A stretch of 64,000 nucleotides of DNA, from the NCBI GenBank assembly GCA_946482005.1, contig CAMLPV010000002.1:124001-188000 (forward strand), read 5' to 3'. The DNA is from an uncultured Gilliamella sp. (GTDB lineage Bacteria; Pseudomonadota; Gammaproteobacteria; Enterobacterales; Orbaceae). Made by a program: the position numbers and the translations under genes. Below the pieces are notes generated by a model. That model made no database searches and was not told the DNA's origin. It saw only the letters and a list, made by a program, of their open reading frames with translations. Position 1 is the stretch's first letter. Every line of letters begins with the position of its first letter. Shown here piece by piece: positions 28,942-38,021 of the stretch.

Positions 28942-31419
28942 ATGATAAAAGATCCTTTCTTTGATAGAGAATCAGAAAAGTATGATTCCCCAATTGCCAG
29001 TCGTGAACTTATTTTAGATTACCTTAAAAAAGAAGCAAAACCAGCCAATTTAGAGAAAATTGCCCAAGCTGTTGCGATTAAAAGTGAAGAGCAAAAAGTA
29101 GCTTTGCATCGTCGTTTGCGTGCGATGGAACGTGATGGACAAGTCGTGTTTACCCGACGCAAATGTTATGCCTTACCTGAAAAATTTGATATGGTTAAAG
29201 GAAGTGTAATTGCACACCGTGATGGCTTTGGTTTTTTGCGAGTAGAAGGTAATCCAGAGGATTATTTTTTATCACCTGAACAGATGAAAAAAGTGTTACA
29301 AGGCGATGTGATTTTAGCTCAACCATTGGGAACCCAATATCGTGGTAAAGTCGAAGCACGGGTTGTGCGAATTTTAGAGCCACGTAGTAATTTTATTGTC
29401 GGACGATATTTTATCGAACAAGGTGTCGGCTTTGTAGTGCCAGATGACAGTCGTTTAAATTTTGATATTTTGATTGTGGGCAAACCTGATCGTACGGTAC
29501 GTATGGGCTCTGTTGTGGTAGTTGAATTACAGCAACGACCAGAGCGTCGTCAAAAAGCAGTAGGGATAATTAAAGAAGTGCTTGGCGAAATTATGGGAAC
29601 CAATCTTGCCATTGATATTGCGCTTCGTAATCACGAGATCCCTTATGAATTACCGAAAGCGGTTATAAAAGAGACCAGCAAATTTACCGAACAAGTTCCA
29701 GAAAATGCCAAAAAAGGACGCAAGGATTTGCGTGAATTACCTTTGGTTACAATTGATGGCGAAGATGCTCGTGATTTTGATGATGCTGTCTATTGCCAAA
29801 AAAATCGTGGAGGAGGTTATCGCTTATGGGTCGCAATTGCAGATGTAAGTTATTACGTCCGTCCAGGTAAAGCATTAGATAAAGAAGCTTGCTTACGCGG
29901 TACATCAGTTTATTTCCCATCTCGCGTGATCCCTATGTTACCAGAAGTGTTATCTAACGGGCTTTGTTCGTTAAACCCGCAAGTTGATCGCTTATGTTTA
30001 GTGTGTGAAATGACTGTATCAAATAAAGGTCGTCTAACAGGTTATGAATTTTACGAAGCTGTGATGAATTCGCATGCAAGATTGACTTATACCAAAGTTG
30101 CTAAGATTTTAGATGGTGATAAAGAATTACGTGAGCATTATCGTGATTTAATCCCACATCTTGAAAACTTGCAAGGTCTTTATAATGTACTTGATAAAGC
30201 TCGTATTGCACGTGGTGCGATAGGTTTTGAGTCCGAAGAACCAAAATTTATTTTTAATGCCGATAAACGTATTGAAAGTATCGAATTGACTCAGCGTAAT
30301 GTTGCTCATAAAATCATTGAAGAATGTATGATCTTAGCGAATGTAGCTGCTGCAAAATTCGTGATTAAAGCTGATGTACCATCTTTATTCCGTGTACATG
30401 ATAAACCTGATGAAGAGCGTATGAATAATCTGCGCAGTATCTTAAGTGAACTTGGGTTATCTCTTGGAGGTGGTTCAAATCCTAAACCAAAAGATATTGC
30501 TGAGTTAATGGTTGCGGTTGAAGAGCGACCAGATCATGATATGCTACAAACTGTTATTTTAAGATCAATGAAACAAGCCATTTATGATCCAGAAAATCGT
30601 GGACATTTTGGCTTAGCACTTGAAGAGTACGCACACTTTACTTCGCCTATTCGTCGTTATCCAGATTTACTCTTACATCGAGCCATTAAATGGATTTTAG
30701 CTGATCAAAATCACAAAACAAGCAAAACGGGAGGTTATCGTTATAGTACCAGTGAAATGCTTTACTTTGGTGAACACTGCTCAATGACAGAACGTCGAGC
30801 TGATGAAGCTGTTCGCGATGTTGTGGATTGGCTTAAATGTGATTACATGCAAGATCATGTTGGTGAAGTCTTTAATGGAACTATTTCAAGTGTCGTTAAT
30901 TTTGGATTCTTTGTTCGTTTAGATGATTTGTTTATTGACGGTTTAGTTCATGTCTCTTCACTTGAAAATGATTATTATAATTTTGATGGCTCACGCAACC
31001 GTCTTATCGGCGAAAATACTCGTTTCGTATATCGTTTGGGCGATAAAGTACAAGTTAAAGTCGATAATGTGAATCCAGAAGAACGTAAAATTGATTTTTC
31101 GTTAGTGGGAAGTAATAATAAGCCGAAACGTCAAGGTAAAACAGCCAAAGATAGATCCAAACAGGATAAAATCGATTTAAGTGCTGATTTACCAATTAAA
31201 CGAAAAGCGAAAAAATCATCCAGCAAGAAAAGAAGTACTAATGCTAGCACTAAAGCTGAAAATAAAACCCAAAGCAAAACCCAAAGCAAAACTAAGACCA
31301 AAACAAAAGCGAAAGCGATTGTAAAAACTAAAACTAAATCAAAAAATAATACAAAGAAAAACAGTAAATCGAAATCGACAACTAAAAAACAACGAGTTAA
31401 AACAAAGAGTAGCAAATAG
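28942..31419 (+). CDS. rnr: Ribonuclease R
   Basis: RNase R is a processive 3'-5' exoribonuclease that degrades structured RNA. An N-terminal winged-helix region is followed by cold-shock domains ([17 protein letters not shown]), the RNB catalytic domain with [15 protein letters not shown] (metal-binding aspartates) and the S1 domain with [21 protein letters not shown] basic C-terminal tail follows. I chose ATG 28942 because AGGA lies 8 nt upstream and the N terminus MIKDPFF aligns with E. coli MSQDPFQ; ATGs at 28906 and 28933 are in frame but unsupported. The tail is a long Lys/Thr/Ser repeat. rlmB follows directly. Confidence 0.96.
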   Translation: MIKDPFFDRESEKYDSPIASRELILDYLKKEAKPANLEKIAQAVAIKSEEQKVALHRRLRAMERDGQVVFTRRKCYALPEKFDMVKGSVIAHRDGFGFLRVEGNPEDYFLSPEQMKKVLQGDVILAQPLGTQYRGKVEARVVRILEPRSNFIVGRYFIEQGVGFVVPDDSRLNFDILIVGKPDRTVRMGSVVVVELQQRPERRQKAVGIIKEVLGEIMGTNLAIDIALRNHEIPYELPKAVIKETSKFTEQVPENAKKGRKDLRELPLVTIDGEDARDFDDAVYCQKNRGGGYRLWVAIADVSYYVRPGKALDKEACLRGTSVYFPSRVIPMLPEVLSNGLCSLNPQVDRLCLVCEMTVSNKGRLTGYEFYEAVMNSHARLTYTKVAKILDGDKELREHYRDLIPHLENLQGLYNVLDKARIARGAIGFESEEPKFIFNADKRIESIELTQRNVAHKIIEECMILANVAAAKFVIKADVPSLFRVHDKPDEERMNNLRSILSELGLSLGGGSNPKPKDIAELMVAVEERPDHDMLQTVILRSMKQAIYDPENRGHFGLALEEYAHFTSPIRRYPDLLLHRAIKWILADQNHKTSKTGGYRYSTSEMLYFGEHCSMTERRADEAVRDVVDWLKCDYMQDHVGEVFNGTISSVVNFGFFVRLDDLFIDGLVHVSSLENDYYNFDGSRNRLIGENTRFVYRLGDKVQVKVDNVNPEERKIDFSLVGSNNKPKRQGKTAKDRSKQDKIDLSADLPIKRKAKKSSSKKRSTNASTKAENKTQSKTQSKTKTKTKAKAIVKTKTKSKNNTKKNSKSKSTTKKQRVKTKSSK

Positions 31420-32172
31420 ATGAGTGAAACAGTTTATGGTATGCACGCTATTGAAGCATTATTAGCGCGTTCACCAGAAAGAATTATTGAGGTATTTATT
31501 ATTAAAGGGCGTGAAGATAAACGTCTAATTGCCCTTATTCATCAATTGGAACAACTGGGATTGCCTGTTAAAGTAGCTAATCGTCAGTGGTTGGATGAAA
31601 AAACCAAAAATGGTGTTCATCAAGGTATTCTAGCTATGGTTAAACCAAGCCGTGGTTATCATGAAAACGATATTCCACTACTGATGGAACAGCAACCCAA
31701 TCCTGTCATCTTAATTTTAGATGGTGTGACTGATCCACATAATTTAGGGGCATGTATTCGTACAGCTGATGCAGCTGGCGTAAGTTTTATTATCGTGCCA
31801 AAAGATCGCTCAGCACCACTTAATTCTACCGCACAAAAAGTAGCGTGCGGTGCGGCAGAAAGTGTTCCTGTTGTGAGAGTAACTAATTTAGCCCGTACCA
31901 TGCGAATGCTACAAGATGAATACCAAGTTTGGATTGTCGGTACTGCTGGTGAAGCCGATAGAACGCTTTATCAAACTGAATTTTATAAATCATCGACCCC
32001 AATGTCACTGGCTTTGGTGATGGGCGCAGAAGGTGAGGGAATGCGTCGTTTAACGAAAGAACATTGTGACGAATTAGTCAGTATTCCAATGTCAGGCATT
32101 GTCTCTTCACTTAATGTATCGGTTGCAACAGGTGTCTGTTTATTTGAAATTGTGCGCCAAAAAAATAAATAG
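31420..32172 (+). CDS. rlmB: 23S rRNA (guanosine-2'-O) methyltransferase RlmB
   Basis: RlmB methylates the ribose of G2251 in 23S rRNA using S-adenosylmethionine. It is a SPOUT (TrmH) family enzyme. The N-terminal substrate-binding domain starts MSETVYGMHAIEALL. The C-terminal knotted domain contains LDGVTDPHNLGACIRTADAAG, VMGAEGEGMRRL and IPMSGIVSSLNVSVA. The length of 250 residues compares with 243 in E. coli. Its ATG immediately follows the rnr stop, the same gene order as in E. coli. Confidence 0.97.
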   Translation: MSETVYGMHAIEALLARSPERIIEVFIIKGREDKRLIALIHQLEQLGLPVKVANRQWLDEKTKNGVHQGILAMVKPSRGYHENDIPLLMEQQPNPVILILDGVTDPHNLGACIRTADAAGVSFIIVPKDRSAPLNSTAQKVACGAAESVPVVRVTNLARTMRMLQDEYQVWIVGTAGEADRTLYQTEFYKSSTPMSLALVMGAEGEGMRRLTKEHCDELVSIPMSGIVSSLNVSVATGVCLFEIVRQKNK

Positions 32173-32186
32173 TAAGGGAGGGTAAT

Positions 32187-32801
32187 ATGCTAGGATTGCT
32201 TAAAAAACTATTACCAACCAAAAAAGAAATGCCAGCGCTTTCAGGGCGAGATCTTCATGGTCGTAATAATGTTGGTTATCCGACTATGCAAATTTCACGT
32301 GAAATTGATAATGTGGTAAAAACGCAATACAAAGCCATCAAACCGATTATCAACCAATATAAGGATACTCTATTTTTTAAGTGGGGACCGAGTGTTATAA
32401 ATGATAAATTGAACGATGAACAACTGGCTAATTTATCAGGTCGCAATTTACAAATGGTCTATTTGTTATTATTTCGTGACATGCTTCGGTACCTTTCTGA
32501 ACTCGTTACGTTAAAAAATGTACCCGAAAACTGGCCGGAAGTTTTTGCCCAAACCGTGTTGGATAATTGTCGTATGCTTAGTGATGCAGACGATAAAGAT
32601 ATTGCGAAGAAACAGCAATTATTTGCTAATACTGAACGTTTTGCAGTGGATGTACCCATTGATGAAAAAAATCCTGACAACACTGAAATTCCTGATTGGA
32701 CAGTACCTATTGCTGAACTGATCATGATTCCGTCAGATATGATCTATAAATGTCACCGTCCATTGATAACCGCAATTGAAAAACGAAAAAAACATGGTTA
32801 A
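32187..32801 (+). CDS. Conserved-looking hypothetical protein after rlmB
   Basis: I do not recognise this 204-residue protein. It has no signal peptide or membrane helix and is mostly helical with mixed charge. It contains the segment LSGRDLHGRNNVGYPTMQIS near the N terminus and the aromatic stretch FFKWGP near residue 68. GGGAGG precedes the ATG by 7 nt, a very strong ribosome binding site, and the gene lies 14 nt after rlmB, so it is translated with rnr-rlmB. A terminator follows. Function is unknown; a link to ribosome or RNA processing is only suggested by position. Confidence 0.75.
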   Translation: MLGLLKKLLPTKKEMPALSGRDLHGRNNVGYPTMQISREIDNVVKTQYKAIKPIINQYKDTLFFKWGPSVINDKLNDEQLANLSGRNLQMVYLLLFRDMLRYLSELVTLKNVPENWPEVFAQTVLDNCRMLSDADDKDIAKKQQLFANTERFAVDVPIDEKNPDNTEIPDWTVPIAELIMIPSDMIYKCHRPLITAIEKRKKHG

Positions 32802-32823
32802 TGTTATTTTCTAAAAAATAATT

Positions 32824-32855
32824 AAATGAATCCTTAAAGCAGGATTCATTTTTTT
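32824..32855 (+). terminator. Intrinsic terminator of the rnr-rlmB operon
   Basis: AATGAATCCT (32825-32834) pairs with AGGATTCATT (32841-32850) around the loop TAAAGC, followed by a T-run to about 32855. It is a clear rho-independent terminator 23 nt after the hypothetical gene. Confidence 0.9.
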
Positions 32856-32900
32856 ATCTTTCTTTAATTTCCTTTCTTTGATTATTTCCAATCTATAAAT

Positions 32901-32921
32901 TTTGCAATTTATATTTGCAAA
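32901..32921. promoter_or_regulatory. Inverted repeat upstream of the PTS operon, possible operator
   Basis: TTTGCAA (32901-32907) is repeated inverted as TTGCAAA (32915-32921). The site is about 70 nt before the regulator start and could be a dimeric binding site for it. A TATACT hexamer near 32954 could be the -10 element. Assignment is by position only. Confidence 0.4.
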
Positions 32922-32990
32922 AATACCAACTAGGTAAGCAAATTTATCTCACTTATACTGCATTTAAGAAGTAAATAGGTGAATAAGTTT

Positions 32991-35081
32991 ATGCGAACAA
33001 GAACCATTGAATTATTTAAGAAATTTATTTCCATCGACTATCCTTTAACTGTCGAAATGCTATCGGAAGATTTCCAAATTAGTGCACGAACGCTACGCAA
33101 TGAAATTAATGAAATTAATGCTTTTTTGCAAAAAAGATGTTTACCCGAAATTTCAACGGTACGTAATAAAGGCTTTATCATTGATGCCACACAAGAACAA
33201 AAACAGCAAGTCCATAATGCGTTATTAGGGGTATCTATTTCACCCATTTTAAGTAAGGATGAACGCCAATTTGATTTGTTGTTATCCATTGCTTTTTCTA
33301 GTTGCCCAACTATTTTATGTCATAAAGAAAATATCTATTTTGTTTCGAAAAGTGTATTAGATGAAGATATTCGTAAACTTAAAACACGATTAAAAAAATA
33401 CGATATTGAATTAACCAGCTTGCCCAAACAAGGAATGCAGCTCATAGGATTAGAGCGCTCTATTCGTTTAATGATGTATGAAGCAATTAACCAATTCTAT
33501 GGTAATCTAGAATTGCATAAACCATTACATGAACTGAGTTTAATACAGCAATTACTCTTTAAGTATGTACCTCAAAATCTGATTATAAACCTATTAAAAC
33601 TTGCCCATAAAACCATCAGTCAAATTCATGATGAAATCTATGTTCAACAAATTGTAATCTTTACTGCCATTTGGGTAATTCGCAATCAACATCAACATCA
33701 TTTAACTATGGTTAGAGCCGATTTTAATCACAATGAATCGGGGCAAATCACCAAATTTATTCATTTAGTTTGCCAACATGAAAAGTTGCAAACCAATCGA
33801 CAAGAACAACAATATATTATTTATATGCTTGAGGCATTCAACACTAAGGATATTAATAACTATGTCGAGTGGTTAAATGCACAGTTATTGGCAATTAAAT
33901 TGGTGAATTATGTTGAAGAAAAAACACACATTCCATTTTCAACCAAACAAGAACAACTTTATGAAAACCTTTGTAAACACTTAGCAGGATTGATTGCCAG
34001 AGTAAGTAATAATATCCACATTATTAATCCATTACTTGATAATATTAAACAAAATTACGATGAAATTTACACCGTAATTAAACGCTTTATACAAAGCTCT
34101 GAAGCAAATTTAAGTCATAAAGTTTCTGATGATGAAATCGCCTTTTTGACAATTCATTTTTCTACTTTTGCTAGTGCAATTAACCAAGATCGTAGCTATT
34201 TTTTTAAAGCAGTGGTTGTTTGTGATCATGGGATTGCGACTTCTAATTTATTAGCTGAAACACTCAAAGAGTTTTTTAATATTGATATTTTGGCCATTCT
34301 AGGTCGAAATAATCTTGATTTATTAGATCAGCTTGATTATGACTTAATTTTTTCTACATTTCCGTTACAGCATTCGGCTCATCCCGTATTGGTGTTAGAA
34401 CCAATTTTGAAAGAAAAAAATCACCCCATTATCACCGATTTTCTAGCTAAACACCGATCTAACCAACGCATTGTCAACCATTTAGATGATGCCACTGATC
34501 TTTTTTACTCTCTTGTCAATTTAATCCAAGAAAGTGGTGGTGTTGTGTCTGCACCAATCTATAACCGGCTTGAAAAGTGTTTAGCGATTAATAATCTTAA
34601 AATTAATAAAAGGAAAATTCAGCCTATGTTGAAAGATATTTTGACTGATGATGACATCATATTACAGCAAGATTGCCGTGATTGGCGCCAAGCTATCACT
34701 ACTGCTGCTGAACCACTACTAAAAAAAAGTTTCATTTTACCATCCTATATCCAAGCCATGATTAGCTCGGTTGAACAATATGGCCCGTATATTGTGATAG
34801 GAAAGGATTTAGCATTAGCGCATGCTCGACCAGAAGATGGCGTGAATCAATTAGGGGTGAGTGTGGTAACGATGCGCGAACCTGTGGATTTTGGTAACTC
34901 AGATATGGGACCAGTAAAAATTATATTTTGTTTGGCTGCTATCGATTCTTTTTCTCATCTCAATATTATGCGTAGCTTAATTGAGTTGATTAATGATGAA
35001 CAAAAACTTACGCAACTCACCACCTGCCAATCAGTACAGGAATTTAAAACAATTTTATTTAATGAAACAAAATCGGCTTAA
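32991..35081 (+). CDS. PRD-type PTS transcriptional regulator with EIIB-like and EIIA domains
   Basis: This is a MtlR/LicR-style activator controlled by PTS phosphorylation. From ATG 32991 (696 residues) the domains are N-terminal winged helix-turn-helix (LSEDFQISARTLRNEINEIN), two PRDs with the second around CKHLAGLIARV and DDEIAFLTIHFSTF, and an EIIB-like domain with CDHGIATSNLLAETL. An ascorbate-type EIIA domain (residues about 545-690) contains ALAHARPEDGVNQLGVSVV, whose His would carry phosphate. A GTG 12 nt upstream is in frame, but AGGTG sits 9 nt before this ATG. No separate EIIA gene exists in the operon, so this domain may serve transport too. Confidence 0.88.
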   Translation: MRTRTIELFKKFISIDYPLTVEMLSEDFQISARTLRNEINEINAFLQKRCLPEISTVRNKGFIIDATQEQKQQVHNALLGVSISPILSKDERQFDLLLSIAFSSCPTILCHKENIYFVSKSVLDEDIRKLKTRLKKYDIELTSLPKQGMQLIGLERSIRLMMYEAINQFYGNLELHKPLHELSLIQQLLFKYVPQNLIINLLKLAHKTISQIHDEIYVQQIVIFTAIWVIRNQHQHHLTMVRADFNHNESGQITKFIHLVCQHEKLQTNRQEQQYIIYMLEAFNTKDINNYVEWLNAQLLAIKLVNYVEEKTHIPFSTKQEQLYENLCKHLAGLIARVSNNIHIINPLLDNIKQNYDEIYTVIKRFIQSSEANLSHKVSDDEIAFLTIHFSTFASAINQDRSYFFKAVVVCDHGIATSNLLAETLKEFFNIDILAILGRNNLDLLDQLDYDLIFSTFPLQHSAHPVLVLEPILKEKNHPIITDFLAKHRSNQRIVNHLDDATDLFYSLVNLIQESGGVVSAPIYNRLEKCLAINNLKINKRKIQPMLKDILTDDDIILQQDCRDWRQAITTAAEPLLKKSFILPSYIQAMISSVEQYGPYIVIGKDLALAHARPEDGVNQLGVSVVTMREPVDFGNSDMGPVKIIFCLAAIDSFSHLNIMRSLIELINDEQKLTQLTTCQSVQEFKTILFNETKSA

Positions 35082-35107
35082 ACAACTCAGTCGTAGGAGG
35101 ATTGAAA

Positions 35108-35410
35108 ATGAGCAATTTAACTATTTTATTTGTTTGTGGCGCAGGATTAGGCAGTAGTTTTGCTGCACAAATGGCTACCGAAGACGTGCTAAAAGCTAAA
35201 GGTATTGAAGCTAATTTAGATCATACTGATATTTCATCCGCTGCGGCGATGAATGCCGATATCATTATCACGGCTGAAAATTTTCGCCCACAGTTTGCCA
35301 AATTCAATATCAACGATAAAACCACCATCGTGTTTCTTAGAAATATTGTTTCCAAAGTTGAAATTGAGGAAAAGCTTTGCCCCGTTTTACAGCAAAAAGG
35401 ACTGATTTAG
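35108..35410 (+). CDS. PTS EIIB component, ascorbate/lactose-type
   Basis: This 100-residue phosphocarrier begins MSNLTILFVCGAGLGSSF. The Cys in VCGAGLGSS is the phosphorylation site of UlaB/GatB-type EIIB proteins. It passes phosphate from EIIA to the incoming sugar. I chose ATG 35108 over the TTG at 35102 because GGAGG lies 7 nt before it. The EIIC gene follows 21 nt downstream. Substrate cannot be told from this subunit. Confidence 0.92.
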   Translation: MSNLTILFVCGAGLGSSFAAQMATEDVLKAKGIEANLDHTDISSAAAMNADIIITAENFRPQFAKFNINDKTTIVFLRNIVSKVEIEEKLCPVLQQKGLI

Positions 35411-35431
35411 TAGCGATAACAGGAGAATATT

Positions 35432-36721
35432 ATGAATGTGATTAACTTTATTATCGACAATATTTTAACGCAGGCTTCTATAACCATTAGTTTAATCGCC
35501 ATGATTGGGCTTATTTTACAAAAAAAATCAGTCGGACAAATTATTTCAGGAACACTTAAAACCTTATTAGGCTTTCAGGTGTTAAATGCAGGTTCAAGCA
35601 TTATTGTTGGTAGTTTGACTTATTTTGGTCAAATCTTTACCGCTGGCTTTGATATGCAAGGTATTATTCCATCCATTGAAGCCATAAACGGACAAGCCAT
35701 GAATCAACTAGGTTTAGGTCGCGATATTGCACTGACCTTTTTGATGATCTTTATTTTCAATATTCTTATTGCTCGTTTAACTCGTTGGAAATATATCTTT
35801 TTAACTGGACAGGCGATTTTGTGGATGGCGACCATGACGACCGTATTTGGTAGTGTAGCAGGCCTTTCTGGAATAGCTTTAATTTTAGTGGGAGGTTTGA
35901 TTGGTGCTATTTTTGCAGTAATGATGCCAGCCATTGCGCAGCCAATTATCTATAAAGTGACAGGATCAAATGATATTGCTCTTGGTCATTTTTGTACAAT
36001 CGGTTATCTATTTGAAGCGGGTGTTGCTTATGTAGTGGGTGAAAAAGGTGAGAACAAACGCTCAATTGAAGATATGAAATTGCCCAAGTCATTCGAATTT
36101 TTACAAGATACTTATCTATCTGTAATGGTGGTTATGGTACCACTTTATGTCATTACTGTACTGTTTGCTGGTGAACAATATGCCTCAACTTTATCAGGCT
36201 CTCAAAATTATGTGATTTATGCTTTTACACAATCCATTATTTTTGTGGTAGGGATTTATGTATTGTTAGCAGGCGTGCGTTTATTGCTGGGTGAAATCGT
36301 GCCAGCGTTTAGGGGAATTGCCATGAAAGTGGTACCAAATGCCATTCCAGCGCTTGATTGTCCGGTGTTCTTTCCATATAGCCCAAATGCAGTAATTTTA
36401 GGTTTTATTACTACTTCAATTGGTACAGTTATTGCGATGTTAACACTGCCGTTCTTTGGTTTAGCGATGATCTTACCTGGCATGTTAACTAACTTTTTTG
36501 CAGGGGGAACCGCAGGCATATTTGGTAATGCGATTGGTGGGCGTCGTGGTGCTTTAATTGGCGGGATAGCACATGGCTTTTTTATTACCTTATTGCCCGC
36601 ACTGCTCGTTACTATTTTTACGCAAATGGGCTTTGTTAATGCTACAGCAACGGATGTGGATACCGTTACAGTCGCATTACTTTATGCGTGGGTGTTAGGT
36701 CCAATCTTGAAACACTTTTAA
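35432..36721 (+). CDS. PTS EIIC membrane component, UlaA/SgaT family
   Basis: This 429-residue membrane permease has about ten or more hydrophobic helices. The N terminus (FIIDNILTQASITISLIAMIGLI) and the LLGFQVLNAGSSIIVGSL segment match the ascorbate-type EIIC family. E. coli UlaA is 465 residues. The C-terminal half has FFAGGTAGIFGNAIGGRRGA, a Gly-rich family region. It translocates and phosphorylates the sugar with EIIB. The neighbouring aldolase and kinase are not the ascorbate genes (ulaDEF), so the substrate is probably different from ascorbate. Confidence 0.9.
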   Translation: MNVINFIIDNILTQASITISLIAMIGLILQKKSVGQIISGTLKTLLGFQVLNAGSSIIVGSLTYFGQIFTAGFDMQGIIPSIEAINGQAMNQLGLGRDIALTFLMIFIFNILIARLTRWKYIFLTGQAILWMATMTTVFGSVAGLSGIALILVGGLIGAIFAVMMPAIAQPIIYKVTGSNDIALGHFCTIGYLFEAGVAYVVGEKGENKRSIEDMKLPKSFEFLQDTYLSVMVVMVPLYVITVLFAGEQYASTLSGSQNYVIYAFTQSIIFVVGIYVLLAGVRLLLGEIVPAFRGIAMKVVPNAIPALDCPVFFPYSPNAVILGFITTSIGTVIAMLTLPFFGLAMILPGMLTNFFAGGTAGIFGNAIGGRRGALIGGIAHGFFITLLPALLVTIFTQMGFVNATATDVDTVTVALLYAWVLGPILKHF

Positions 36722-36735
36722 CAAGGATAATTGCT

Positions 36736-37140
36736 ATGTTTAGCTTCTTCAGAAAAAACAAACCTAAAGTCGAAGAACCCAAGACCGAAATAAAAGCCAG
36801 CTTAACATCTGAGCAAATTGTACAAATTGAGCAATCGATTCAGCAATTGCAACAACAAATTGCGAACAGTGACGATGCAAAACTTTTGGCTGTTTTATAT
36901 GAAAAAACAGGAATGCTGTATTACCAATTAGAACGTATTGATTTAGCGATTGAGTATTTAGAAATCAGTTTACAACATAAAAAATCAATTGGAGAGGGTT
37001 ATAAAATTTTAATGAGTTTATATAACCTAAAACGCGCCGAGGCTGCAACACATGGGTCAATGGCTGATATCGATTTTTGGCTGAATAAAATGGATTCCAT
37101 GCGTAATATCGCCAAACAAGTAACGATTCTACGAGATTAA
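36736..37140 (+). CDS. Small TPR-like protein of the PTS operon
   Basis: The 134-residue soluble protein has a Lys-rich N terminus (MFSFFRKNKPKVEEPK), a Gln-rich helix (QSIQQLQQQIAN) and one clear TPR-like unit at about residues 53-86 (LYEKTGMLYYQLERIDLAIEYL). I chose ATG 36736 because AAGGA lies 8 nt before it; the longer frame from 36688 would overlap the EIIC gene by more than 30 nt. It sits between EIIC and the aldolase. A partner-binding or regulatory role is an inference; I know no characterised homologue. Confidence 0.75.
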   Translation: MFSFFRKNKPKVEEPKTEIKASLTSEQIVQIEQSIQQLQQQIANSDDAKLLAVLYEKTGMLYYQLERIDLAIEYLEISLQHKKSIGEGYKILMSLYNLKRAEAATHGSMADIDFWLNKMDSMRNIAKQVTILRD

Positions 37141-37152
37141 AGGAAAATTATT

Positions 37153-38010
37153 ATGTATACCAATCTAAAGACTGTCACTTCATTAGCGCAAAAGCTTAAT
37201 TTTACCGTAGGTGCATTTAATACACATAATTTAGAAATGTTACCCGATATGCTTCGAGCAGCCAAAGAAGTCGGTGCCCCCATTATTATCCAAACAAGTG
37301 TCGATACGGCACGTTATATTGGCTATAAAGTTTTGGTAAATGCAGTAAAAGCTATCGCAGATGAAGAGATAGTCGATGCTGTATTGCATTTAGATCATGC
37401 CAAAAATTTTGATGATATTAAACAGGCAATCGACAGTGGTTTTACCTCAGTCATGTTTGATGGTTCTTCACTGCCTTTTAAAGAAAACATATTAAAAACG
37501 CGCGCGGTTGTTGAATATGCCCATGCTCGTGGAGTATCAGTTGAAGGGGAGCTGGGCACCATAGGTGGCACAGAAGAGGGGATTAAGGTTGATGATAATG
37601 ACAAAGTCTATACTAACCCTAAAGATGCGTTAGAATTTGTTAAAGCAACCGGTATTGATGCTTTAGCCGTTGCGATTGGCACTAATCATGGACAATTTAA
37701 ATCAAAAACAGAAGTGAACATTCCGTTATTGAAAGAAATACATTCCCTTGTCAATATTCCGTTGGTTATTCATGGTGGGACAGGTGTTAAAGAAGAAGAT
37801 TATCCTGAATTGATTAATAATGGTATTCGCAAATTTAATGTAGGTACCGAGTTATTAGTTAACTGGACACAAGTGGCCAAAGATAAGTTCGTACAAACTG
37901 AAGTAAATAAATCATTACGCCACAATATTATTCCTGCTAATCAGGCGGTAAAGGAAATTGTGAAGCATAAAATGAGTCTATTTCTTAATGTGAATGGTCG
38001 TGTTAACTGA
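37153..38010 (+). CDS. Class II (metal-dependent) ketose-bisphosphate aldolase
   Basis: This 285-residue aldolase belongs to the GatY/KbaY/FbaA fold. Zinc and active-site segments are VLHLDHAKNFDDI, SVMFDGSSLPF, VEGELGTIGGTEEG, AIGTNHGQF and IPLVIHGGTGV, with the metal-binding histidines in LDHA, NHGQ and HGGTG. It would split a ketose 1,6-bisphosphate into dihydroxyacetone phosphate and an aldehyde phosphate. Which sugar is not readable; the PTS and kinase context suggests a catabolic rather than glycolytic role. Confidence 0.9.
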   Translation: MYTNLKTVTSLAQKLNFTVGAFNTHNLEMLPDMLRAAKEVGAPIIIQTSVDTARYIGYKVLVNAVKAIADEEIVDAVLHLDHAKNFDDIKQAIDSGFTSVMFDGSSLPFKENILKTRAVVEYAHARGVSVEGELGTIGGTEEGIKVDDNDKVYTNPKDALEFVKATGIDALAVAIGTNHGQFKSKTEVNIPLLKEIHSLVNIPLVIHGGTGVKEEDYPELINNGIRKFNVGTELLVNWTQVAKDKFVQTEVNKSLRHNIIPANQAVKEIVKHKMSLFLNVNGRVN

Positions 38011-38021
38011 GGTGCATTGAT

